Source of the DNA: Thermoproteota archaeon
GTDB lineage: Archaea; Korarchaeota; JAOZGF01
Reading direction: 5' to 3'
Assembly: GCA_027491845.1 (NCBI GenBank)
Contig: JAOZGF010000276.1
Location: 1 to 5,922 of the forward strand
DNA length: 5,922 bases
The position numbers were made by a program, and so were the translations under genes. Every line of letters begins with the position of its first letter. Position 1 is the stretch's first letter. Under the pieces are notes generated by a model. That model saw only the letters and a program-made list of their open reading frames with translations, was not told where the DNA came from and made no database searches. Positions 1-4,964 of this stretch are shown here, piece by piece.

Positions 1-462
1 GTCGCAATAATGCTTTACGTAGTTAACAGCCCAATAGGGTTGAAATTTAAAACTATCAGAGAAGACGAAGAACTCGCGGAAGCAGTTGGCATAGACACGA
101 CAAAGTATAAGGTAATAGCTTTTGTTATTAGTTCCTTTTTCGCAGGGCTTGCAGGAAGCTCAATGGTTCTCTATAGAACAACTGTCGGCATAGATCTGTA
201 TGACATACCCTTGATGTTGCTGATAATACTTGCAGCAGTAATAGGTGGAGGGGGAACAATATCGGGGCCCTTGATAGGGGGGATTGTCGTGTATGTTGCA
301 AAGGAATGGCTCTTGAAGGGCTTAGTTACTTGGATGAAGGAGCTAATAATGTTCCCTGTGAACGATGAAATAATACTTTATGCGATATTGATAGGTGTGG
401 GAATACTTTTACCTGCGGGCGTCTACGGAGAGATTAGAAAAAGATTAGCTAGAATTGGTTGA
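1..462 (+). CDS. livM: Branched-chain amino acid ABC transporter permease LivM, C-terminal part (5' truncated)
   Basis: Membrane permease subunit of a Liv/HAAT-type branched-chain amino acid importer. The frame is open from base 1, so only about the last 153 residues are present; family members are usually about 300 residues. Near the start is the cytoplasmic coupling segment IREDEELAEAVGID, the EAA-like loop that docks on the ATPases. Hydrophobic segments follow: VIAFVISSFFAGLAG, then LMLLIILAAVIGGGG running into TISGPLIGG (the family's GG-G-T--GP signature), and finally IILYAILIGVGILLPAGVYG, which matches the usual LivM C-terminal helix and P-G--G ending. The natural TGA stop indicates an intact 3' end. 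A partner LivH permease and binding protein are expected upstream, outside the window. Unusually, the ATPase genes do not follow on the same strand but converge on it from the other side. Confidence 0.93.
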   Translation, partial: VAIMLYVVNSPIGLKFKTIREDEELAEAVGIDTTKYKVIAFVISSFFAGLAGSSMVLYRTTVGIDLYDIPLMLLIILAAVIGGGGTISGPLIGGIVVYVAKEWLLKGLVTWMKELIMFPVNDEIILYAILIGVGILLPAGVYGEIRKRLARIG

Positions 463-489
463 AAAGGAGGTTTTTCGGGTTTAATTGGA
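463..489. other. Convergent intergenic gap with an orphan Shine-Dalgarno-like motif
   Basis: These 27 bp separate the stop codons of livM (+) and livF (-). The gap contains AAAAGGAGGT, an almost perfect complement to the 3' end of 16S rRNA, in the orientation of livM. The only nearby start-like codon on that strand is a TTG at about 486, and it is followed after one codon by TAG, so no gene uses the motif. A TTTTTCGGGTTT stretch follows and might help end livM transcription. I see no clear terminator hairpin for either gene. Confidence 0.4.
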
Positions 490-1179
490 CTAGATTTCTA
501 GATATTCTTTTTCTAAGTCTTTAAGAGTTTCCGGCGTTCCTTCCCTAACTATTTCCCCCCTCATTAGCACGTATGCCTTATCGGATATTTCCAGCGCCAT
601 ATGTATGTTCTGTTCCACGATCAAAATAGAAATGTTTAGCTCATTTTTGATCCTTCTTATTGTTTCAGTCATTTTCCTAACTATTATGGGAGCTAGACCT
701 AATGAAGGCTCATCCATGAGCAAAAGTTTAGGTTTAGACATAAGGGCTCTTCCCACTGCAAGCATTTGCTGTTCTCCCCCGCTAAGGGTTTTAGCTATCT
801 GCCTCCTTCGCTCTCTTAAGATCGGGAAAACATTGAAAACATATTCCATTTGCTCTTCATATTCCTCCGTTTGTGATCCTAGGATTAAGTTGTCTTCCAC
901 TGATAGGTCTGGGAATAACCGTCTTCCTTCAGGTGAAATTGAAATTCCTTTCTTTATTCTTTCATGAGGTTTAAGTTTTGTTATATCTTCTCCTTTGAAA
1001 AATATTTTTCCTTCTGTTTTCACGAGTCCACATATGGACTTTATGAGCGTTGTCTTCCCAGCCCCATTTGGACCTAATACAGCAACTGTTTCTCCTCCCT
1101 CAACGCTAAGGTTTAAATCCCTTATTATCCTTGATTTATCATAAAAGGAGTTAAGATTCTCTATTTTAAGGATTTCCAT
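490..1179 (-). CDS. livF: Branched-chain amino acid ABC transporter ATP-binding protein LivF
   Basis: Cytoplasmic ATPase that pairs with LivG to power branched-chain amino acid import. Numbered from the ATG at 1179 (229 residues, normal for LivF), the domains are: Walker A GPNGAGKTT at about 36-44, the Q-loop region SPEGRRLFPDLSVEDN at about 82-97, ABC signature LSGGEQQ at about 132-138, Walker B LLLMDEP with D156/E157, the D-loop SLGLAP, and VEQN in place of the usual H-loop histidine. Both SPEGR-LFP and VEQN are characteristic of LivF rather than LivG. The ATG at 1179 is preceded by AGGTG (1190-1186) with a 6-nt spacer. An in-frame GTG at 1188 would add three residues but has no ribosome binding site of its own. 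The gene begins 1 nt after the livG stop, so the two are surely co-transcribed and probably translationally coupled. Confidence 0.93.
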   Translation of the reverse strand: MEILKIENLNSFYDKSRIIRDLNLSVEGGETVAVLGPNGAGKTTLIKSICGLVKTEGKIFFKGEDITKLKPHERIKKGISISPEGRRLFPDLSVEDNLILGSQTEEYEEQMEYVFNVFPILRERRRQIAKTLSGGEQQMLAVGRALMSKPKLLLMDEPSLGLAPIIVRKMTETIRRIKNELNISILIVEQNIHMALEISDKAYVLMRGEIVREGTPETLKDLEKEYLEI

Positions 1180-1180
1180 A

Positions 1181-1903
1181 CTATGCACCTAAATACGCCT
1201 CAATAACCTGTTTCGCCTTAACAACTTCTTCTGGCGTTCCCTCGCAAATTACTTTGCCATAGTTGAGCACGGTCACCCTTTCAGACAGCTTAAATAGCTC
1301 CCTCAATTTATGCTCTATTATTACTTGCGTTAAGCCCTCATCCCTGAGTTTCTTAATGATAGAGTAAAGTTCTTCTCCTTCTTTCGGGCTTAAACCAGCA
1401 AAGGGCTCGTCAAGCAAAAGTATTTTTGGTTTGGCCGCCATGGACATGGCTATGTTGAGTTTTCTCTTTTCCCCCTGTGAAAGGTTTTTTGCTAAAACAT
1501 TTCTCTTCTCCCATAGGCCCATTTCCTTAAGTATGTCTGTTTCCTCCTCGTTAACGGCGACTATGTTTTCCATGACAGTTAGATCCTTAAAGGTCTTAAT
1601 TAGTTGGAACGTTCTCACCAGTCCTAGCCTGACAAGTTGATGAGGTTTCTTCCCTATAATGTTCTGACCCATGTAAATAACTTTGCCAGAGTTAGGTTTA
1701 AGGAAACCTGTTATGACGTTGAACAACGTCGTTTTTCCAGCTCCGTTTGGACCTATTATGCCTAGACACTCCTTTTCTTGGACTTTTATGTTTACGTTGT
1801 CGAGCGCAACTAGTTCCCCGAACTTTTTCGTTATTCCTTCAATTTCCAGTAATGGTGCAGGTAACTCAACCAACCTCCCTACTTGCTGCACTAAAACCTT
1901 CAA
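1181..1903 (-). CDS. livG: Branched-chain amino acid ABC transporter ATP-binding protein LivG, compact form
   Basis: ATPase partner of LivF. Numbered from the TTG at 1903 (240 residues): Walker A GPNGAGKTT at 51-59, Q-loop VRTFQLIKTF at 96-105, signature LSQGE at 141-145, Walker B ILLLDEP with D165/E166, and H-loop IIEHK with H198. The C-terminus GTPEEVV...IEAYLGA is typical of LivG. Two oddities are visible. About 17 residues precede the point where family homology normally starts (LLEIEGITKKFG). The helical subdomain between the Q-loop and the signature is about 25-30 residues shorter than in E. coli LivG as I recall it, giving a small protein despite the extension. The start is uncertain: an in-frame TAG sits directly upstream of the TTG at 1903, so nothing earlier is possible. 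A GTG at 1891 has GAAGG five bases before it. A GGGAGG at about 1880 has no start codon at a usable distance in frame. First gene of the livGF operon. Confidence 0.9.
   Translation of the reverse strand: MKVLVQQVGRLVELPAPLLEIEGITKKFGELVALDNVNIKVQEKECLGIIGPNGAGKTTLFNVITGFLKPNSGKVIYMGQNIIGKKPHQLVRLGLVRTFQLIKTFKDLTVMENIVAVNEEETDILKEMGLWEKRNVLAKNLSQGEKRKLNIAMSMAAKPKILLLDEPFAGLSPKEGEELYSIIKKLRDEGLTQVIIEHKLRELFKLSERVTVLNYGKVICEGTPEEVVKAKQVIEAYLGA
1186..1190 (-). promoter_or_regulatory. Ribosome binding site of livF (decides the start)
   Basis: AGGTG on the minus strand lies 6 nt before the ATG at 1179 and overlaps the last codons of livG. It favours the ATG over the in-frame GTG at 1188, which falls inside the motif. 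Confidence 0.55.
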
Positions 1904-1913
1904 CTATATGTAA

Positions 1914-1934
1914 CTTAAAAAAATTTTTTAATAT
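1914..1934 (-). promoter_or_regulatory. Putative livG promoter (A+T-rich TATA-like region)
   Basis: On the minus strand, ATATTAAAAAATTTTTTTAAG lies about 11-31 nt before the earliest possible livG start. ATATTAAA falls near -24 to -31 relative to that start, the usual archaeal TATA distance for a leaderless or nearly leaderless transcript. This would fit the lack of a good ribosome binding site for the TTG. The assignment rests on position and composition only. Confidence 0.35.
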
Positions 1935-2011
1935 GTGTGTTTTACTGGGGAAGTGGCTTTTTCTTTTTGAAAAAATCTTTTATGAGTTTAACGCTGGTTT
2001 GGAAAGTATAA

Positions 2012-2028
2012 TTAGTTAAATTAACTAA
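2012..2028. promoter_or_regulatory. Perfect 17-bp palindrome, candidate operator
   Basis: TTAGTTAA-A-TTAACTAA: two 8-bp arms, exactly complementary, around a single central base. It lies in the shared upstream region of the divergent livGF and iorAB operons. A+T-rich dyads of 13-17 bp are typical sites for archaeal Lrp/AsnC-family regulators, which often control amino acid metabolism, so an operator is plausible. It is about 109 bp from the livG start and about 117 bp upstream of the iorA TATA box, further than usual for direct promoter occlusion. The same A+T-rich bases could instead be a TATA box for a transcript covering the GC-rich island that begins near 2054. Confidence 0.4.
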
Positions 2029-2053
2029 CTTGTCTATTTTCAACCTACCATAA

Positions 2054-2110
2054 CTGGAGCAGCTGGAGGGCTGTAACCCAGCACGCTGGGCGTGTTAAGT
2101 AAAATTTTTT
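2054..2110. other. GC-rich hairpin island with T-tract, possible structured RNA
   Basis: A 41-bp stretch (2054-2094) is about 68% G+C within an otherwise A+T-rich spacer. It starts with a CTGGAG direct repeat (2054-2059 and 2063-2068). It then allows competing hairpins: CCCAG/CTGGG with a CACG loop (2077-2090), CACGC/GCGTG with a TGG loop (2082-2094), and GCTGG/CCAGC (2062-2066 with 2078-2082). AAAATTTTTT follows at 2101-2110. GC-rich islands in A+T-rich archaeal spacers often mark structured RNAs, and a U-tract would suit an RNA 3' end on the plus strand. I cannot assign it to a known RNA class. It could instead be a protein-binding or terminator-like element. Confidence 0.3.
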
Positions 2111-2138
2111 CATTTATTTTTTTATTCGACACAATACT

Positions 2139-2152
2139 GAAAAGATTTAAAA
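2139..2152 (+). promoter_or_regulatory. iorAB promoter: BRE plus TATA box
   Basis: The purine-rich BRE-like GAAAAGA (2139-2145) is directly followed by TTTAAAA (2146-2152), a good archaeal TFB/TBP site. Transcription would start about 25 nt downstream, near G2176. That leaves a leader of about 24 nt, enough to hold the AGGAGG ribosome binding site. Confidence 0.6.
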
Positions 2153-2185
2153 CCCGCTTTTTTATTCATTTGCTTGTGTATTCTT

Positions 2186-2191
2186 AGGAGG
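2186..2191 (+). promoter_or_regulatory. Ribosome binding site of iorA (supports the TTG start)
   Basis: AGGAGG, 8 nt upstream of the TTG at 2200. The next residues, GLEYLIKDSPGEIVLFLGNEA, lead straight into the family's N-terminal strand, so the TTG is well supported. Confidence 0.75.
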
Positions 2192-2199
2192 AAAGCAAG

Positions 2200-4071
2200 T
2201 TGGGCTTGGAATACTTGATTAAAGATTCACCTGGAGAAATTGTTTTGTTCTTAGGGAACGAAGCAATAGCTAGAGGGGCTATAGAGGCTGGCGTAGGAGT
2301 TGTTTCAACGTATCCTGGGACACCTAGTTCAGAGATCGCCGACTCGCTTTCATGGGCTTCCCCGAAGGTAGGTTTCTACATGGAGTACTCAACCAATGAG
2401 AAGGTTGCCATGGAGGTGGCTGGAGCAGCTGCAATGTGCGGAGTAAGGTCCCTGGTCTGCATGAAACACGTTGGCTTGAATGTCGCCAGTGACGCTTTCA
2501 TGAGCCTAGTTAACACGGGCGTGGATGGGGGAATGATAGTTGTTTCAGCGGACGACCCAATGGCTTGGTCCAGTCAAAACGAGCAAGACAATAGGTTTTA
2601 TGCTTGGATGTCAGGGGCACCCATGCTTGAGCCATCATCTCCTCAGGAAGCCAAAGAAATGGTTTTAAGGGGTTTTGACCTAAGCGAAAAACTTAATGAG
2701 CCCGTTCTGCTTAGAACAACAACAAGGATAAGTCATACGAGGGGGAACGTTAAGCTCGGGCCCATGAGGAAACCTGTAACTAAGGGGACCTTTGAAAAGG
2801 ACCCGTCAAGGTTTGTTTTGGTTCCAGCTAATTTCAGGGTTAGAAGACTAATTGTCCTGGACAAGATAAGGGAAGCAAAGAAGATTTCGGAGGAAACAGA
2901 CCTTAACTTCGTGGAGGGAGAAGCTGAAATAGGAATAATTACCTCAGGCGTGTCGTACAATTACGTCAAGGAGGCGCTTGACCTCTTAAACGTTGAGGCA
3001 TCCATATTGAAGCTTGGAATGACAAATCCATTGCCAGAAGAAAAAATATGTGACTTTTTAAGGGAACACAAGCCTGTTTTCATCGTTGAGGAATTAGAAC
3101 AATACCTGGAAACAAGGGTAAGAGCCATAGCTAACAGGGAAGTTCCAGAGGCAAAGGTAATGGGTAAAAGCGAAGGCTTGTTCCCTAGTTACTATGAATT
3201 TTCAACGAGGAGGGTTGTGGAAGGATTATCAAAAGCCCTAAAGAAGGAACCATCTGTTAAGTACAGCGAGTTAGACAAAAAAGTTGGAGATGTAGCGAAG
3301 AAACTTCCGCCCAGGCCCCCGGTGCTTTGCCCAGGCTGCCCACACAGGGCAACATTTTATGAAATAAAAAAGGTGACGAAGGGAAAGGCAATATATCCAT
3401 CCGACATAGGTTGCTACACCTTAGGCATACAGTTCCCCTTCAACGTGGCTGACACGTGTTTATGCATGGGTTCAAGCGTCGGGGTTTCCTGCGGGATATC
3501 CACTGTTTCAGACCAACCCATTGTGGCGGTCATAGGTGACTCAACGTTCTTCCATGCAGGCATACCTCCGCTTATAGACGCCGTGTATAACCAACATAAA
3601 TTTACCCTCGTTGTATTAGATAATGAAACAACTGCCATGACAGGGCACCAGCCTCACCCTGGGACAGGCGTTAAGGGAACAGGTTCGCCCGGTAACAAGG
3701 TAAAAATAGAGGATGTCGCAAGGGGATGCGGCGTGAAATACGTTAAAGTTGTGGATCCTTTTAACGTTGAAGAAGCACTTGAAGCAATAAAGGGAGCAGT
3801 AGAGTTCCCCGGGCCAGCTGTTGTTGTTGCAAGGAGAATCTGCATACTTCTAGAAATAAGGGAGAAAAGAAGGAAAGGAATAGAAATAGTTCCATACGTT
3901 GTTGATCCTGAAAAGTGCACTGGATGTAAAACATGTATAAACAAGCTGGGTTGCCCTGCTATTTACTGGGATGCTGACGAGGAAAAGGCGGTTATTGAAC
4001 CCACGATATGTGTTGACTGCGGCGTGTGCGCTCAAATATGCCCTGTTGAGGCGATTTCAAGGAGGAAATGA
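2200..4071 (+). CDS. iorA: Indolepyruvate:ferredoxin oxidoreductase, alpha subunit
   Basis: Large subunit of the cytoplasmic IorAB enzyme, which oxidatively decarboxylates indolepyruvate and other aryl pyruvates to aryl-acetyl-CoA and passes the electrons to ferredoxin. At 623 residues it is close to the usual 600-650. The N-terminal pyruvate-oxidoreductase domain carries FLGNEAIARGAIEAG and STYPGTPSSE (36-45). The thiamine-diphosphate domain starts with CPGCPHR (C377, C380) and SDIGCYTLG, then GDSTFFHAG (446-454) and DNETTAMTGHQPHPG (from 474), the conserved cofactor- and Mg-binding stretch. The C-terminal ferredoxin domain has two complete [4Fe-4S] motifs: C573, C576, C579, C585-P and C604, C607, C610, C614-P. 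All expected cluster cysteines are present. It begins with TTG behind a strong AGGAGG and has its own TATA promoter. Four bases after its stop comes iorB, so the two subunits are co-transcribed. The fused ferredoxin domain and the motifs separate it from four-subunit pyruvate or 2-oxoisovalerate oxidoreductases. Confidence 0.96.
   Translation: MGLEYLIKDSPGEIVLFLGNEAIARGAIEAGVGVVSTYPGTPSSEIADSLSWASPKVGFYMEYSTNEKVAMEVAGAAAMCGVRSLVCMKHVGLNVASDAFMSLVNTGVDGGMIVVSADDPMAWSSQNEQDNRFYAWMSGAPMLEPSSPQEAKEMVLRGFDLSEKLNEPVLLRTTTRISHTRGNVKLGPMRKPVTKGTFEKDPSRFVLVPANFRVRRLIVLDKIREAKKISEETDLNFVEGEAEIGIITSGVSYNYVKEALDLLNVEASILKLGMTNPLPEEKICDFLREHKPVFIVEELEQYLETRVRAIANREVPEAKVMGKSEGLFPSYYEFSTRRVVEGLSKALKKEPSVKYSELDKKVGDVAKKLPPRPPVLCPGCPHRATFYEIKKVTKGKAIYPSDIGCYTLGIQFPFNVADTCLCMGSSVGVSCGISTVSDQPIVAVIGDSTFFHAGIPPLIDAVYNQHKFTLVVLDNETTAMTGHQPHPGTGVKGTGSPGNKVKIEDVARGCGVKYVKVVDPFNVEEALEAIKGAVEFPGPAVVVARRICILLEIREKRRKGIEIVPYVVDPEKCTGCKTCINKLGCPAIYWDADEEKAVIEPTICVDCGVCAQICPVEAISRRK
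4059..4065 (+). promoter_or_regulatory. Ribosome binding site of iorB
   Basis: AAGGAGG lies inside the last codons of iorA, 10 nt before the ATG at 4076. It supports that start over the longer open frame, which reaches back into iorA to 3971. Confidence 0.65.
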
Positions 4072-4075
4072 GAAA

Positions 4076-4681
4076 ATGGATGAATACAACATAATGTTGG
4101 CTGGAGTGGGCGGGACAGGCGTCTTAACAGCAGCTGTGATCCTAGGTGAGGCTGCGGTGAAACAAGGTGAAAACGTCAGAGTGGGAGAAATCCATGGAAT
4201 GGCTCAAAGAGGAGGAGTAATCAACTGCACAGTTAGAATAGGAGACAAGATCTATGGACCCACAATACCTGACGGGAAAGGGCACTTATTGCTTGCATTC
4301 GAACTTGTTGAAGGGTTGAGGGCAATAAACAGTGTTTCGCCGCAGGGGGTTGCCATACTAAGCACGTACAGGATTGTGCCTGTAATGGTTTCCTTGGGGA
4401 AGGCAACTTATCCCTCTAAAGAAGAAATAATTAGTGATGTGAAAAAATTTGTTTCTAAGGTCATAACCATTGATTGTCTTAAGATAGCGGAGAAGGCGGG
4501 GAACCCGCTGACCATGAACGTGGCGATGCTTGGAGTTGCGTCAGGGGCAGGATACATACCGCTTAAACAAGAAATACTTAGGGAGACGATTGAAGAATTG
4601 GTTCCAAAAAAGTACGTGGACGTGAACCTGAAGGCTTTTGATCTAGGGGTGGAAGAAGGAAGAAAAACCAGTGAGGAATAA
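4076..4681 (+). CDS. iorB: Indolepyruvate:ferredoxin oxidoreductase, beta subunit
   Basis: Small gamma-type subunit that assembles with IorA to form the active oxidoreductase. At 201 residues it has the usual IorB size. The N-terminus YNIMLAGVGGTGVLTAAVILG is the glycine-rich Rossmann-like strand-turn-helix of the POR gamma domain. GEIHGMAQRGGVINCTVRIG is the signature that distinguishes IorB from other POR gamma subunits. NPLTMNVAMLGVASG and the terminal LKAFDLGVEEGRK are also typical. The ATG at 4076 is chosen because AAGGAGG precedes it and because the residues upstream of it belong to iorA in another frame. It lies 4 nt after the iorA stop, in the same operon. Confidence 0.95.
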   Translation: MDEYNIMLAGVGGTGVLTAAVILGEAAVKQGENVRVGEIHGMAQRGGVINCTVRIGDKIYGPTIPDGKGHLLLAFELVEGLRAINSVSPQGVAILSTYRIVPVMVSLGKATYPSKEEIISDVKKFVSKVITIDCLKIAEKAGNPLTMNVAMLGVASGAGYIPLKQEILRETIEELVPKKYVDVNLKAFDLGVEEGRKTSEE

Positions 4682-4710
4682 GGAGACAAGAGCCACTAAT
4701 GTTAACGTCA

Positions 4711-4723
4711 TAATAATTTTTTT
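4711..4723 (+). terminator. Probable iorAB transcript end (T7 tract)
   Basis: TAATAATTTTTTT begins about 30 nt after the iorB stop. Archaeal RNA polymerase ends transcripts on such T-runs without needing a hairpin. A second T7 tract (4756-4762) follows in the same spacer and could be a backup. The first tract followed by AAA could also serve as a TATA box for the downstream gene, so its role is not settled. Confidence 0.45.
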
Positions 4724-4753
4724 AAACGTGAGTGCCTCTGATTTTCTTGTTTT

Positions 4754-4765
4754 AATTTTTTTAAA
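4754..4765 (+). repeat. Second copy of the 12-bp element AATTTTTTTAAA
   Basis: AATTTTTTTAAA occurs at 4715-4726 and again at 4754-4765, 39 bp apart. A near copy ending in AAG lies on the minus strand before livG (1925-1914). These are best read as low-complexity promoter or terminator elements. The first copy is well placed to be a TATA box for the zinc-ribbon/AOR operon (start expected near 4745-4750, before the AGGAGG). The second is too close to the ribosome binding site unless the leader is very short. Confidence 0.35.
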
Positions 4766-4777
4766 AAACAGTGAATT

Positions 4778-4783
4778 AGGAGG
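4778..4783 (+). promoter_or_regulatory. Ribosome binding site deciding the TTG start of the zinc-ribbon gene
   Basis: AGGAGG with a 7-nt spacer to TTG 4791. The open frame reaches back to 4671, but the extra residues come from the T-rich spacer and the end of iorB and do not look coded. Confidence 0.7.
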
Positions 4784-4790
4784 AAAACGA

Positions 4791-4964
4791 TTGGGGGAAA
4801 TCGTTGTTAGGTGTGTAAATTGTCAAAGGAGGATTCCTGTGGAGAAAGGCAGCAAACTTGTAACATGTCCTTATTGCAACATAACATACAGGATTTCCTG
4901 GCCAAACCCTAACCAAGCAAAGATAAGAGGACTCTATTGGGGTGAAAAACCGTATGGTGCTTAA
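4791..4964 (+). CDS. Small zinc-ribbon protein (57 aa) next to AOR
   Basis: A predicted 57-residue soluble protein with CVNC (C8, C11) and CPYC (C26, C29), 14 residues apart, flanked by short hydrophobic strands (EIVVR, SKLVT, ITYRI). This is a classic one-knuckle-pair zinc ribbon. The C-terminal third is a basic and aromatic tail, from about residue 37 (WPNPNQAKIRGLYW) to GEKPYGA. The CxxC/CPxC layout resembles rubredoxin, but the glycines and aromatic residues usual in rubredoxin knuckles are missing, so zinc is likelier than redox-active iron. I do not recognise a named family. The TTG start is chosen for its AGGAGG. The gene ends 11 nt inside the AOR gene, so the two are probably translationally coupled. 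It may be an assembly, electron-transfer or regulatory partner of AOR, but this is inference from adjacency only. Confidence 0.75.
   Translation: MGEIVVRCVNCQRRIPVEKGSKLVTCPYCNITYRISWPNPNQAKIRGLYWGEKPYGA
4939..4945 (+). promoter_or_regulatory. Ribosome binding site of the AOR gene, inside the zinc-ribbon gene
   Basis: GGGGTGA, 8 nt before the ATG at 4954. It favours this ATG over the in-frame GTG at 4942, which lies within the motif itself, and over the GTG at 4957. Confidence 0.5.

Noticed and set aside
1982..2011. Mini-ORF of nine codons (MSLTLVWKV) upstream of the palindrome, like an attenuation leader peptide
   Set aside because: It has no ribosome binding site, lies well upstream of the iorA promoter so it is not in that leader, and carries only one Trp. 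Short ORFs like this are expected by chance.
605..2019. Plus-strand open frames across livF and livG, including one running to 2019
   Set aside because: They are antisense to strongly conserved ATPase genes, match no family and lack ribosome binding sites.
2061..2095. tRNA-like anticodon arm around CTGTAAC in the GC-rich island
   Set aside because: Only three pairs form in the would-be anticodon stem, and there is no T-arm consensus or acceptor stem around it.
4671..4790. Longer N-terminus for the zinc-ribbon protein, starting inside iorB
   Set aside because: The extension is translated from the T-rich spacer and has biased, unstructured composition; the AGGAGG before TTG 4791 explains the start better.
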